NCBI RefSeq assembly: GCF_028689295.1 | Contig: NZ_JAQTWL010000001.1 | Location: 62,001 to 126,000, forward strand | Direction of reading: 5' to 3' | DNA length: 64,000 nucleotides | DNA from: Rhodoferax sp. | Lineage (GTDB): Bacteria > Pseudomonadota > Gammaproteobacteria > Burkholderiales > Burkholderiaceae_C | In this document: one piece after another, positions 56,355 to 64,000 of the stretch | Position numbering within the stretch: the stretch's first letter is position 1 | Layout: each line of letters starts with the position of its first letter | Program-made: the position numbers and the translations under genes | Notes under the pieces: generated by a model | What the model saw: the letters and a program-made list of their open reading frames with translations, nothing else | Told to the model about the DNA's origin: nothing | Databases searched by the model: none

Positions 56355-57340
56355 TGCGAAAAGCACTCGTCGTCGGTATCGACTACTACACCAACGTTTC
56401 GCCGCTCTATGGTTGCGTGAACGATTCGTTTGCGGTTAAGGCCATGCTTGATCGGCACGCCGATGGGTCAGTGAACTTTGGCGTGAAGCATCTAACCGCC
56501 ACTGGACCAAGTGATCCTGTTGAGCGAGACGAGCTTCGGCAGGCTATCGAAAGCCTCTTCGCCGGTGATGGTGAAGTTTCGCTCTTCTACTTTGCAGGGC
56601 ATGGTCACATCGAAGCAACTGGCGGCTACCTTTGCTCGTCCGACGTGAAGACCGGTAACGACGGCGTGCCATTGGCTGAGATCATGATCATGGCCAATCA
56701 GTCGAGGATTCAAAACCGCGTGATCATTCTCGATAGCTGTCACAGCGGCGTCGCGGGAGGAAGCGCGTTGCAGCAGAAGGTGACCGAGATCAGCGATGGG
56801 GTAACGATCCTCACAGCATCAACAGCGGAACAGTATGCAACCGAGGAAGATGGTGCCGGTGTCTTTACCAGCTTGTTAGTCGATGCGCTCGGCGGTGCTG
56901 CCGCAAACCTAGTCGGAGATGTGACGCCGGGTGGTGTCTATGCACACGTAGACCAGTCGCTCGGACCATGGGCGCAACGGCCTGTCTTTAAGACTAACGT
57001 CAAGCGGTTCGTTTCCTTGCGCAAGATACCCCCCCCCTTCGAGCTTGCTGAACTTCGCCGGATTTCAGAGTTTTTCCCGACTCCCGGCTTCCAGTTCCAA
57101 CTCGACCCCACATATGAGCCGGAGCGGCACGAATCCTGGGCCACGAACCCGCAAGGCATTCCACCCCCGGATCCTGATCACAATGCAATCTTCAAGATCC
57201 TGCAAAAGTACAACCGCTTTGGGCTTCTCGTGCCTGACGATGCTCCGCACATGTGGCATGCCGCCATGGAGGGCAAGACCATTCACCTCACAGCTCTCGG
57301 CGAGCACTACCGGCGGCTAGCAGCGAAAGGGCTCATATGA
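56354..57340 (+). CDS. Caspase-like cysteine protease (cassette 1)
   Basis: 328 residues. The N-terminal two thirds is a C14 caspase/metacaspase domain: [31 protein letters not shown], catalytic His83 in [11 protein letters not shown] and Cys129 in [15 protein letters not shown], then [14 protein letters not shown] and [11 protein letters not shown]. The C-terminal part (after about residue 215) is unlike known caspases and contains [20 protein letters not shown]; it may bind the signal made by the TIR protein. TIR plus caspase-like effector is the layout of type IV Thoeris-like immunity, in which the signal activates a protease that kills the infected cell. Confidence 0.85.
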   Translation: MRKALVVGIDYYTNVSPLYGCVNDSFAVKAMLDRHADGSVNFGVKHLTATGPSDPVERDELRQAIESLFAGDGEVSLFYFAGHGHIEATGGYLCSSDVKTGNDGVPLAEIMIMANQSRIQNRVIILDSCHSGVAGGSALQQKVTEISDGVTILTASTAEQYATEEDGAGVFTSLLVDALGGAAANLVGDVTPGGVYAHVDQSLGPWAQRPVFKTNVKRFVSLRKIPPPFELAELRRISEFFPTPGFQFQLDPTYEPERHESWATNPQGIPPPDPDHNAIFKILQKYNRFGLLVPDDAPHMWHAAMEGKTIHLTALGEHYRRLAAKGLI

Positions 57341-57377
57341 GCAGCCGATTGTTTTTCAGCACTCTGAGCGGGAATTG

Positions 57378-57449
57378 GCATAACAAGTCGTTCCAGCGGA
57401 CCGTGAAAAAGCTGCGCCTTTCGCCGCCCGCTGAACTCCAACGTCGACC
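57378..57449 (+). repeat. attC site of cassette 1
   Basis: Inverse core GCATAAC (57378-57384), arms AAGTCGTTCCAGCGGACCG and CGCCGCCCGCTGAACTCCAAC, core GTCGACC (57443-57449). The arms match the common CAAGTCGTTCnAGCGGAC...GCCGCTGAACTC type of attC. The core has C instead of T at its third base, a sign of decay or a variant. Confidence 0.8.
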
Positions 57450-57476
57450 CTCATAAGAACCTAAAGAGACTCTGCT

Positions 57477-58343
57477 ATGCCATTTGAAGCCAAAGCGTAT
57501 CGCGTGTTGATTGCCTCGCCAGGCGATGTTGGTGATGAGCGACTAGTCATTCCAGAGGTAATAAACGAATGGAACGCCGTATCCGCGTTTCGTGCAAAGT
57601 CGATATTGATGCCCGTTCGGTGGGAAACCCACACTTACCCAGCAATGGGGGACCGACCGCAAGCGATCATCAACGAGCAGATCGTCAAAGACTGCGATCT
57701 CTTAGTGGGCATATTTTGGACGCGTATCGGCACTCAAACAGGCGTCTCAGTTAGTGGGACGGCGGAAGAGATAGAGCAATTCGTTGCGCAGAAAAAACCA
57801 GTAATGCTTTACTTTTCGCAGACTCCAGTAGACCCTGAAAAACTTGATATTGACCAATTTAAAGTCATGCGGGAATTCCGCGACAAAATGCGCCGTAGCG
57901 GGCTTACAGAGTCTTACGCTGGAACGGCTGACTTCCGACAGAAGTTTGTCCGCCAGCTAAGCTTCAATGTTGATAACCTGCTCAGCTTAGCTCAGAAACC
58001 CACTCGTCCGGCATCCCGTCCATCGTCTGATGCCAAGGCTGGACCCGCTGCTCTATCCCCTTCAGCGGCATTTCTCGGAAAAGAGGCCATTGCGACGAGG
58101 GATCAGGTCTCAGACTATGTTGTTAAAGCTATTCAGAGTACAGCGGCTGAGGACGGCTGGGCAAACATTGCTGCAGTGGGCCAGTATCTGAGCACATACA
58201 CACCTATAAAGTACAAGTTACTCGGCTACGAGACGCTCAAGTCATTCTTGGTTTCCACCAAACTCGTTGAGCTCAAGGCAGAAAAGAAGTCTCCTCGTGC
58301 CCAGACTTTGGACTCGGCCTCAGTCCGGCTAATCGTCAAGTAA
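57477..58343 (+). CDS. DUF4062/TIR-like protein with OST-HTH (LOTUS) domain (cassette 2)
   Basis: 288 residues. The N-terminal 120 (YRVLIASPGDVGDERLVIPEVINEWN, then KDCDLLVGIFWTRIGTQTG and KKPVMLYFSQTPVD) form a DUF4062-type domain related to TIR and nucleoside-deoxyribosyltransferase folds, frequent in bacterial immune proteins. After a Ser/Pro-rich linker, residues 215-288 (WANIAAVGQYLSTYTPIKYKLLGYETLKSFLVS) match OST-HTH/LOTUS, an RNA- or quadruplex-binding domain. The pairing suggests an effector or signal enzyme guided by nucleic acid. Function is inferred. Confidence 0.75.
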   Translation: MPFEAKAYRVLIASPGDVGDERLVIPEVINEWNAVSAFRAKSILMPVRWETHTYPAMGDRPQAIINEQIVKDCDLLVGIFWTRIGTQTGVSVSGTAEEIEQFVAQKKPVMLYFSQTPVDPEKLDIDQFKVMREFRDKMRRSGLTESYAGTADFRQKFVRQLSFNVDNLLSLAQKPTRPASRPSSDAKAGPAALSPSAAFLGKEAIATRDQVSDYVVKAIQSTAAEDGWANIAAVGQYLSTYTPIKYKLLGYETLKSFLVSTKLVELKAEKKSPRAQTLDSASVRLIVK

Positions 58344-58364
58344 TACTGATGCTGTCTAAGTGAG

Positions 58365-58451
58365 GGTTAACAGGTTGCTCGTCGCGGACACACAGCAGCA
58401 GAATGCCGCTCCGCGGCGAGTGCTGCGTGCCGGACAGCGCCAACGTTGGGC
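58365..58451 (+). repeat. attC site of cassette 2
   Basis: The core GTTGGGC at 58445-58451 is perfect. The inverse core is less clear (GGTTAAC at 58365-58371). Inner arms CTCGTCGCGG and CCGCGGCGAG pair well. A degenerate but recognisable attC. Confidence 0.65.
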
Positions 58452-58471
58452 AACACAAGAGCGCTTCCGAA

Positions 58472-58738
58472 ATGCTTAGCGTTGCTGTTCATTTTGCCGT
58501 CGGGTCGGGTGCTTCACTGCTCATGTTTCTGGGCTTCACTTGGTTATCGGGGGCGCGGAGCTTCTCTGCACCGTTCGCAGTCCTGTTCATCGGTTTCACA
58601 TGCGGGTTGCTCTCGCACTTCGTTTCGCCGTGGGCGACCCCTGTGGTTCTTGTCCTGTACGGCGTAGCATCGGCCATTGAGTATCGCAATGACCGCATTA
58701 CCGCAAACAAGCATGCCTCGGAGACTGCCCGCCAATGA
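58472..58738 (+). CDS. Small membrane protein (cassette 3)
   Basis: 88 residues with hydrophobic segments LSVAVHFAVGSGASLLMFLGFTWL, FAVLFIGFTCGLLSHFV and WATPVVLVLYGVASAIEY, and a charged C-terminus. The family is not recognised. The ATG at 58472 is the first in frame after the attC core; a start further upstream would lie in the recombination site. Confidence 0.55.
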   Translation: MLSVAVHFAVGSGASLLMFLGFTWLSGARSFSAPFAVLFIGFTCGLLSHFVSPWATPVVLVLYGVASAIEYRNDRITANKHASETARQ

Positions 58739-58751
58739 TTGACGTTGTGTC

Positions 58752-58841
58752 GCCCAACAGCACGCCCCACCCGGACGCGCGGGAAACACCGCACCTTGGT
58801 CAAGTAGCGCTGCCGCGCGCCGGTGGGCGTGAACGTTGGGC
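58752..58841 (+). repeat. attC site of cassette 3
   Basis: GCCCAAC (58752-58758) and GTTGGGC (58835-58841) are perfect complements. Between them CACGCCCCACCCGGACGCGCGG pairs with CCGCGCGCCGGTGGGCGTG with a few bulged bases, the expected extrahelical pattern. Confidence 0.92.
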
Positions 58842-58848
58842 CTAACCA

Positions 58849-59940
58849 ATGTCACTACCACGGATGACTAACCGCTTCCAAAGGCACTTTGCAAGTCGAA
58901 AGGCTTTGCGAAAGGCCCACCCTACAGCTCGGGGAAACAATAGCCCAAGGTTGACTATCGAGACGGTCAGTCACGTGGCTCAGATAGCCTTGGCTGTGGT
59001 TGCAATATTCGGTTACTTCTACACTGTTTTACCCGTCTATCAGAAGGAAAGACTTGCTGAACAGGTTGCCGAATACGAGGGCATTATCAAGAAGCAAGCG
59101 CCTAAGATCGCCGAAGCCGAAGGGCGTTTGGCCGAGTTGGAGCAAGAACGCTGGCGGCTGACGCAAAACCTAAAGAATATTGAAGGGCAATTGTCGATAG
59201 CGCGCGATCAGAAGAGCAAGATTGAAGGTCAGGTTCAGTACATGACCTTCCGCTATCGATTACCCGACGGGACTCCCGCAACAACTCAACAACAGGTACG
59301 GACGGCACAGACCCTTGAATTGCGGCGATCATTTTTGTCGACCCTTAATATGTCATGTACCTTGGGCTTGGGTGGTGATGTGTTCCCCTCCTATTCGCAT
59401 CTCAAGGAAGATGAGAAGAGCAAGTTCTGGCCGTTTACCGAAAAGGAACTCGGTATATGGAAGGAATATGGCCCAAAGTATCCGCTAAAGCGAGCGACTG
59501 AATGCATCGACTCTGTTGCTGCCAGCTTTTCGCAACGCTACGGGAGTGATGGCCCTACTTCGGATATCGAAGAACTTCGCAAAGAGGCTGTTCAATACGC
59601 GAACACTGCTGGATCAAAACAATGGGCACCACCATTTGAACCGGCAGACCTGTTGCAAGAATTGGGTGCCAAACGGTCCGCAATAGAGTCTGATATGAAC
59701 GCCGCACTCAATAAGGTAGAGGATGAATACGGTGATTGGGAGTCTGTCTTCGGAGAATCTCGACGCGCTATCTTTAAGCATAACTACGAGGTCAGAAAAC
59801 AAAACGCAAAAACTCAAGCCCTCAGTAGCCGCTTGTCCCTGGCATACAGCACGCAAGAAAAAGCAAACGTATTTAGAAAAGGCATTAACCAAGAAGTTAA
59901 ACGTTTGATCATCAATGAAGACAAGAGAGGTTCAAGGTAA
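58849..59940 (+). CDS. Membrane-anchored coiled-coil protein (cassette 4)
   Basis: 363 residues: a basic N-terminus, one transmembrane helix at about residues 39-60 (VSHVAQIALAVVAIFGYFYTVLPVY), a coiled coil at about 65-125 (LAEQVAEYEGIIKKQAPKIAEAEGRLAELEQERWRL), then a mostly helical domain without a match I know. It begins only eight bases after the attC core, with no visible ribosome-binding site, as is common for cassette genes. It may be a sensor or effector at the membrane, but this is a guess. Confidence 0.7.
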   Translation: MSLPRMTNRFQRHFASRKALRKAHPTARGNNSPRLTIETVSHVAQIALAVVAIFGYFYTVLPVYQKERLAEQVAEYEGIIKKQAPKIAEAEGRLAELEQERWRLTQNLKNIEGQLSIARDQKSKIEGQVQYMTFRYRLPDGTPATTQQQVRTAQTLELRRSFLSTLNMSCTLGLGGDVFPSYSHLKEDEKSKFWPFTEKELGIWKEYGPKYPLKRATECIDSVAASFSQRYGSDGPTSDIEELRKEAVQYANTAGSKQWAPPFEPADLLQELGAKRSAIESDMNAALNKVEDEYGDWESVFGESRRAIFKHNYEVRKQNAKTQALSSRLSLAYSTQEKANVFRKGINQEVKRLIINEDKRGSR

Positions 59941-59950
59941 TGAAGCTCTT

Positions 59951-60017
59951 GCCCAACCCATCATTCCACCGGACCTGTGTGAAATGCCGCGCAGTCCGGT
60001 GAATTCAAACGTTGGGC
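59951..60017 (+). repeat. attC site of cassette 4
   Basis: GCCCAAC (59951-59957) and GTTGGGC (60011-60017) are perfect complements. The arms ATTCCACCGGAC and GTCCGGTGAATTC pair almost fully. A textbook attC of 67 bp. Confidence 0.94.
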
Positions 60018-60058
60018 ATGTGTAACCCCGTGATAACGAAATCAAAGAATCGATAACT

Positions 60059-61533
60059 ATGTATTACAAGTACAGAGGCAACTCAAAATACACGGATATG
60101 ATCTTTTCCACGGGGAAAGTGCGTTTATCGACAGCGCATGCACTTAACGATCCGTTTGAATGTTCTCTCCAAGTAATTGGCGCAAATTGGATAAAAAAAA
60201 AACTCTTGAGATGAAAAGCGCCGGAATTGCTGGTTTTGTTATTGCGGTTCATAAATCTATAAAGGAAAGAACTCCATTTTTTGGGGTAAATCCAGATGAG
60301 CTTCCGCATATCCTTGAAATACTTTCCCAAAAAACCGACATAGCAAGCTCGTATGAGTATTACAAGGATGTAATGTTGAGAGTAAACGGACATCCATCTT
60401 CCAACCCTGATACGTTATTCGAAAACCTAGATGATCAGCTGAATCAGGTCGGAATATTCAGTTTGTCTTCAAGTTGCTCAGTTCAGTTGCTTTGGGCGCA
60501 CTACGCTGAAGATCACAAGGGAATTTGCATCGGGTTTTCACCAGAAGAAGGTAAGAAATTTTGTAGCACAGAAAATTTTATGAAGGTGATTTATTCGGAT
60601 GAAATACCAAGAATGTCTGATGAAGGGTTTAATGTTCAGATGAGTATGAGTGTTGATGAATCAGGCAGGCCGTACACTTCTTCTTTTAAGATCGCCTTTT
60701 CAGATAAAACGTTTCAATCTGCAATAAGAACAAAGCCAACTTGTTGGGCGTATGAAGAAGAATGGCGTTACGTTGAACCATTGGGAGGAGACTACGAATG
60801 GCCAGGCAGAATATCAGAGATTGTTTTTGGCCTAAAATGTCCTCAAAAAGTACGGGAACATTATATAAATCTAGCCACTAGAAACATTCCAAATGAAGTT
60901 CTTCTTTATGAAATGGTAAAACAAGAAGGGGGAAACAAGGTTGTACGCACCCCCTACAAAATCGAGAAAACAACACCCCCCATTTCGCTCGCAAGCGGGA
61001 AAACAGTAGATCAAGACGGAAATAAGATAAAGCAGCTGAGTGTTGAGCAATTTGCTCATGAAGTAATGAGACTGCTAGAAAAACGTGATTTCGAAGAGGC
61101 TTTGTATCAACTTGACTCCAATTCAAGTGATTCACCTGATTCACCACACCTTCTAAATTTAAAAGCAATGGCCTTGGGGATGAGTGGAGACCATGAAGGC
61201 GCTCTTGATGTGTTTAGCAAATTAAATAATATGTTCCCCGATCAACCAGATATTTTATATCAACAAAGTTGCGCTTTAAGCGCGCTGCTTAGAAACTCTG
61301 AGGCTATTGAACTGCTCAAAAAGGCTAACGAATTAGATCACAATGATCCAAGCATTCCTTTCAACCTCGGCGTAGAGATAATTAGGGGCGGTGGCGATAT
61401 TGAATATGCGAAAGGCGTTCTTAATACTTCGAGATTAATGGGGCACCCAAGAGCGGCCTTGGTGTTAAAAAGTTTGAATGAACAAGAACTACTTAAGCCC
61501 AACAGTCAGGTCAACAAGGACGCTTCGCGCTGA
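60059..61533 (+). CDS. DUF2971-TPR protein, frame broken at an A10 tract (cassette 5)
   Basis: Two frames together make one protein. The first (60059 to about 60200) reads MYYKYRGNSKYTDMIFSTGKVRLSTAHALNDPFECSLQVIGANWIKKK, the DUF2971 N-terminus. The second (open from 60160) continues TLEMKSAGIAGFVIAVHKS, with the DUF2971 core LLWAHYAEDHKGICIGFSPEEG, then VIYSDEIPRMS and CWAYEEEWRYVEPLGGDYEW, and C-terminal TPR repeats (about 300-440). They meet at ten A bases (60193-60202); one extra A, or two fewer, restores the frame. This can be decay, phase variation, polymerase slippage or a sequencing error. The stop lies inside the final attC, normal for cassette genes. Confidence 0.75.
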
Positions 61534-61565
61534 CGCGCTCGCGCCTGTTACCTGAAACGTTAATG
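61497..61565 (+). repeat. Last attC site of the array (cassette 5)
   Basis: Inverse core GCCCAAC (61497-61503), arms CAGGTCAAC and TTACCTGAAAC, inner GC-rich stem, and core GTTAATG (61559-61565). The core departs from GTTRRRY only after the cut site, which fits the end of an array where those bases are chromosomal. Confidence 0.8.
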
Positions 61566-61675
61566 CACCAAATCCGATGAATTGGATGACCGCTGTCTGG
61601 AAATTTGGCTGTCGGCTTCGGGTCTTTTAAACTTAATCGGACCTCCAAAACCCCAAAAATGATGAATTTTTATTA

Positions 61676-62425
61676 ATGGCCACCAAGCGCATTTCTGACG
61701 AACCGGCCTATGTGCTGCATCGCTACGACTGGAGCGAAACCAGCCTGATTCTGGACGTGTTCACCCGCCACCATGGCCGCATGGCGCTGGTGGCCAAGGG
61801 CGTCAAGCGGCCCAGTTCCAGCTTTCGACCGATTTTGTTGCCATTGCAACCGTTGCACCTGGCTTTTGGTGGCGAGGCTGAAATCAAAACCCTCAAAGCT
61901 GCCGAGTGGCAGGGCGGTCACGTCATGCCGACCGGTGACGCGTTGATGTCGGGTTATTACCTCAATGAGCTGCTGATGCTGCTGCTGGCGCGTGAAGACC
62001 CACATCCGGTTTTGTTTGATGTTTATGCCAGCGTGGTGCAGATCATTGCCAGCGAGCACGGCGAGGTGCTCGAAGCAGCCCTGCGTGCCTTCGAGCTCTT
62101 GCTGCTGCGTGAAATTGGCCTGCTGCCCTTGCTCGATACCCAAACCATGACGCTGCTGGCGCTGCACCCGGATGAACATTACAGTTTGGTGCCCGAAGGC
62201 GGTTTGCGACTGGCCAACGACGCTGACCGCAGCAGCTTGAGTGGAGCCCAGTGGACGGCGCTGCAACTAGCCCTGGGGGACCGCGTGTCCCTCACGACAG
62301 TGTTGCGCGCTTGTGCTGAAGTGGCCAGCGCGCTCAAGCCCCAATTGCGCACCCTGCTCAATTACCATTGCGGGGTGCCCACCCTGCGCACCCGGCAAAT
62401 GATGATTGATCTGCAAAGCTTATGA
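61676..62425 (+). CDS. recO: DNA repair protein RecO
   Basis: Loads RecA with RecR in recombinational repair. 249 residues: N-terminal OB fold ([50 protein letters not shown]) and the helical C-terminal domain ([16 protein letters not shown]). In this betaproteobacterial form the zinc-binding Cys residues are absent. It normally follows era directly; the integron lies between. The stop overlaps pdxJ. Confidence 0.95.
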   Translation: MATKRISDEPAYVLHRYDWSETSLILDVFTRHHGRMALVAKGVKRPSSSFRPILLPLQPLHLAFGGEAEIKTLKAAEWQGGHVMPTGDALMSGYYLNELLMLLLAREDPHPVLFDVYASVVQIIASEHGEVLEAALRAFELLLLREIGLLPLLDTQTMTLLALHPDEHYSLVPEGGLRLANDADRSSLSGAQWTALQLALGDRVSLTTVLRACAEVASALKPQLRTLLNYHCGVPTLRTRQMMIDLQSL

Positions 62426-63180
62426 ACACTACTTCCTTGTCTGTCAACCTCAACAAGGTTGCGCTGGTGCGCAACACCCGGCACCTGGGCATCCCCAGTG
62501 TTACTCGCGCGGCCACGCTGTGCCTGCAAGCCGGTGCCAACGGCATCACCGTGCACCCGCGTCCCGATGAGCGCCACATTCGCGCCAGCGATGTGCCCGA
62601 GCTGGCCAAATTGCTCAAGGACTGGCCGGACCGCGAGTTCAACATCGAGGGCAACCCCTTGCACAACCTGATGGACGTGGTGGGTGCGCTGGTGGCGCGG
62701 CAGCTGCCGGTGCACCAGGTCACGTTTGTGCCCGACGCGCAAGGCCAGTTCACCAGCGACCATGGCTGGATGTTCCCGGCCGATGCAGCGGTGCTGAAGC
62801 CCTTGATCGATCAGGCACACGCGTGGGGTTTGCGTGTCAGCCTGTTCATGGATGCCGATGCCTCCGTCATGGCGGCGGCCAAGGCCGTGGGCGCGGACCG
62901 CGTCGAGCTCTACACCGAACCCTACGCCGCCGCTTGGGGCACGCCCGGTCAGCCAGCGCAACTGGCGCGATTTGCCAAAGCCGCCCAAGCTGCGCTGGAC
63001 GTGGGGTTGGAAGTGAATGCCGGCCATGACCTGAACCGCGACAACCTGACCGCCTTTATCGCTGGCGTGCCGGGCGTGAGCGAAGTTTCGATTGGTCACG
63101 CGCTGATCGCCGATGCGCTGGAGCTGGGTTACAGCGCCACCGTCAAGGACTACCTGCGGTGCATTCGTGAAGCCGCATGA
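62422..63180 (+). CDS. pdxJ: Pyridoxine 5'-phosphate synthase PdxJ
   Basis: Last step of de novo vitamin B6 synthesis. 252 residues with [65 protein letters not shown], the [15 protein letters not shown] block, and [21 protein letters not shown]. The start overlaps recO by four bases. Confidence 0.97.
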   Translation: MNTTSLSVNLNKVALVRNTRHLGIPSVTRAATLCLQAGANGITVHPRPDERHIRASDVPELAKLLKDWPDREFNIEGNPLHNLMDVVGALVARQLPVHQVTFVPDAQGQFTSDHGWMFPADAAVLKPLIDQAHAWGLRVSLFMDADASVMAAAKAVGADRVELYTEPYAAAWGTPGQPAQLARFAKAAQAALDVGLEVNAGHDLNRDNLTAFIAGVPGVSEVSIGHALIADALELGYSATVKDYLRCIREAA

Positions 63181-63596
63181 TCTACGGCATTGGCACTGAC
63201 ATTTGTGACGTGCGCCGCATCCAGGCCAGCCTGGATCGCCACGGGGAACGCTTTGCGCAAAAAATCCTGAGCGATGCCGAACTCGCCACCTGGCGCCAGC
63301 GCAGCCAGCGCTGGCCCGAGCGTGGCGTGCGCTACCTGGCCACGCGTTTCAGTGCAAAGGAAGCGTTCAGCAAAGCCATCGGCCTGGGCATGCGTATGCC
63401 CATGACCTGGCGCCTGTGCGAGGTGGGCAAGCTGCCCAGCGGCCAGCCGCACATCGTGTTGCACGGCGAACTCAAAACATGGTTCGAGGCCAAAGGCCTG
63501 AGCGCCCACATCAGCGTGACCGATGAAACCGACTACGCGGCGAGCTTTTGCGTGGTGGAAGGCAAAAGCGACAATGCGCTGTCATCTTTTTCATAA
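63177..63596 (+). CDS. acpS: Holo-ACP synthase AcpS
   Basis: Attaches phosphopantetheine to the acyl carrier protein encoded at 43974. 139 residues with [34 protein letters not shown] (metal-binding Asp) and [28 protein letters not shown]. The start overlaps the pdxJ stop (ATGA). Confidence 0.97.
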   Translation: MIYGIGTDICDVRRIQASLDRHGERFAQKILSDAELATWRQRSQRWPERGVRYLATRFSAKEAFSKAIGLGMRMPMTWRLCEVGKLPSGQPHIVLHGELKTWFEAKGLSAHISVTDETDYAASFCVVEGKSDNALSSFS

Positions 63597-63604
63597 GGTA
63601 CATC

Positions 63605-64000
63605 ATGACCCTGCACGCCCCCCTGATCATCGACATCGCCGGTTTGACCCTCAGTAAACAAGACAAGCGGCGCCTCAAGCACCCGCTGGTGGGCGGCATG
63701 ATCCTGTTTGCCCGCAACTGGCAAAGCCGTGACCAGCTCACCGCGCTGTGCCACAGCATCAAGAAGCTGCGCAAGGATTTGCTGATTTGTGTTGACCACG
63801 AGGGCGGTCGCGTGCAGCGTTTCAAGACCAATGGTTTTACCCATTTGCCGCCCATGCGCGCTCTGGGCGAACTGTGGCTGAAGGATGGCAAGGCCGGCGA
63901 GGGCAGCGGTGCCATGCGTGCCAACCGCGCCGCCACCGCTTGTGGCTACGTGCTGGGTGCCGAGCTGCGCGCCTGCGGCGTTGACCTGAGCTTTACCCCG
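63605..64000 (+). CDS. nagZ: Beta-N-acetylhexosaminidase NagZ, N-terminal part (runs off the window)
   Basis: Cleaves GlcNAc from muropeptides in cell-wall recycling. The first 132 residues show [59 protein letters not shown] and [16 protein letters not shown], all typical of glycoside hydrolase family 3 NagZ. It starts 8 bases after acpS and continues beyond the window. Confidence 0.95.
   Translation, partial: MTLHAPLIIDIAGLTLSKQDKRRLKHPLVGGMILFARNWQSRDQLTALCHSIKKLRKDLLICVDHEGGRVQRFKTNGFTHLPPMRALGELWLKDGKAGEGSGAMRANRAATACGYVLGAELRACGVDLSFTP

Larger units (their letters stand above)
55964..61565 (+). mobile_element. Five-cassette integron array
   Basis: Cassette bounds, taking the cut after the G of each core: 1, 55964-57443; 2, 57444-58445; 3, 58446-58835; 4, 58836-60011; 5, 60012-61559. 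Each ends in an attC site, all genes point the same way, and the ORFs start shortly after the preceding core. The last core reads GTTAATG, as expected when its final bases come from the flanking chromosome. Base composition differs between cassettes; cassette 5 is clearly AT-rich. The broken intI suggests the array is now frozen unless another integrase acts in trans. Confidence 0.88.

Overview
The window looks like chromosome of a GC-rich betaproteobacterium of the order Burkholderiales, most likely family Comamonadaceae (Rhodoferax/Polaromonas-like). The evidence is the core gene order asd-fimV-truA-trpFBA-accD, yceD-rpmF-plsX-fabHDG-acpP-fabF-rpoE-rseAB-mucD-lepA-lepB-DUF4845-rnc-era-recO-pdxJ-acpS-nagZ, and the protein sequences themselves. 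The genus is inferred from the sequence only.

Layout. 1-7181: end of asd, fimV (polar hub protein), truA, the trpF-trpB-trpA operon and accD. 7190-16517: a 9.3-kb integrative element in the 3' end of tRNA-Arg(CCT). It is bounded by a direct repeat of the tRNA end and carries a P4-type tyrosine integrase, a small HTH protein, a RadC-family protein, AlpA, three unknown small genes, a PriCT-2/Toprim/DUF927 replication protein and a lone HEAGH-motif peptidase. It is rich in iterons, DnaA boxes and long repeats, and has no capsid or conjugation genes. 16498-28287: tRNA-Arg, mscL, tamB, tamA, a VWA protein and its MoxR ATPase (split by a vapBC pair and a GNAT gene), a diheme cytochrome c, DUF1841 and a TRIC-type channel. 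28288-31196: an accessory patch with a decayed TauE/SafE fragment, four genes of unknown or defence-like type (RAMA-like, unknown, PIN-like nuclease, small membrane protein) and an attC-like site. 31197-54983: rne and rluC (divergent), a HAD phosphatase, Rieske protein, sppA, an RsmI-like methyltransferase, maf, the yceD-rpmF-plsX-fab cluster, the sigma-E operon with mucD, then lepA-lepB-DUF4845-rnc-era.

54984-61670 is the most interesting stretch. era and recO are separated by a chromosomal integron. It has a decayed integron integrase gene on the minus strand, then five cassettes on the plus strand, each ending in a recognisable attC site. Cassette 1 carries two overlapping genes, a TIR-like protein and a caspase-like protease, the arrangement of TIR-caspase (type IV Thoeris-like) anti-phage immunity. 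Cassette 2 is a DUF4062/TIR-like protein with a C-terminal OST-HTH/LOTUS domain. Cassettes 3 and 4 encode membrane proteins. Cassette 5 encodes a DUF2971-TPR protein whose frame is broken at an A10 tract. This looks like a small immobilised integron that stores immune genes.

61676-64000: recO, pdxJ, acpS and the start of nagZ.
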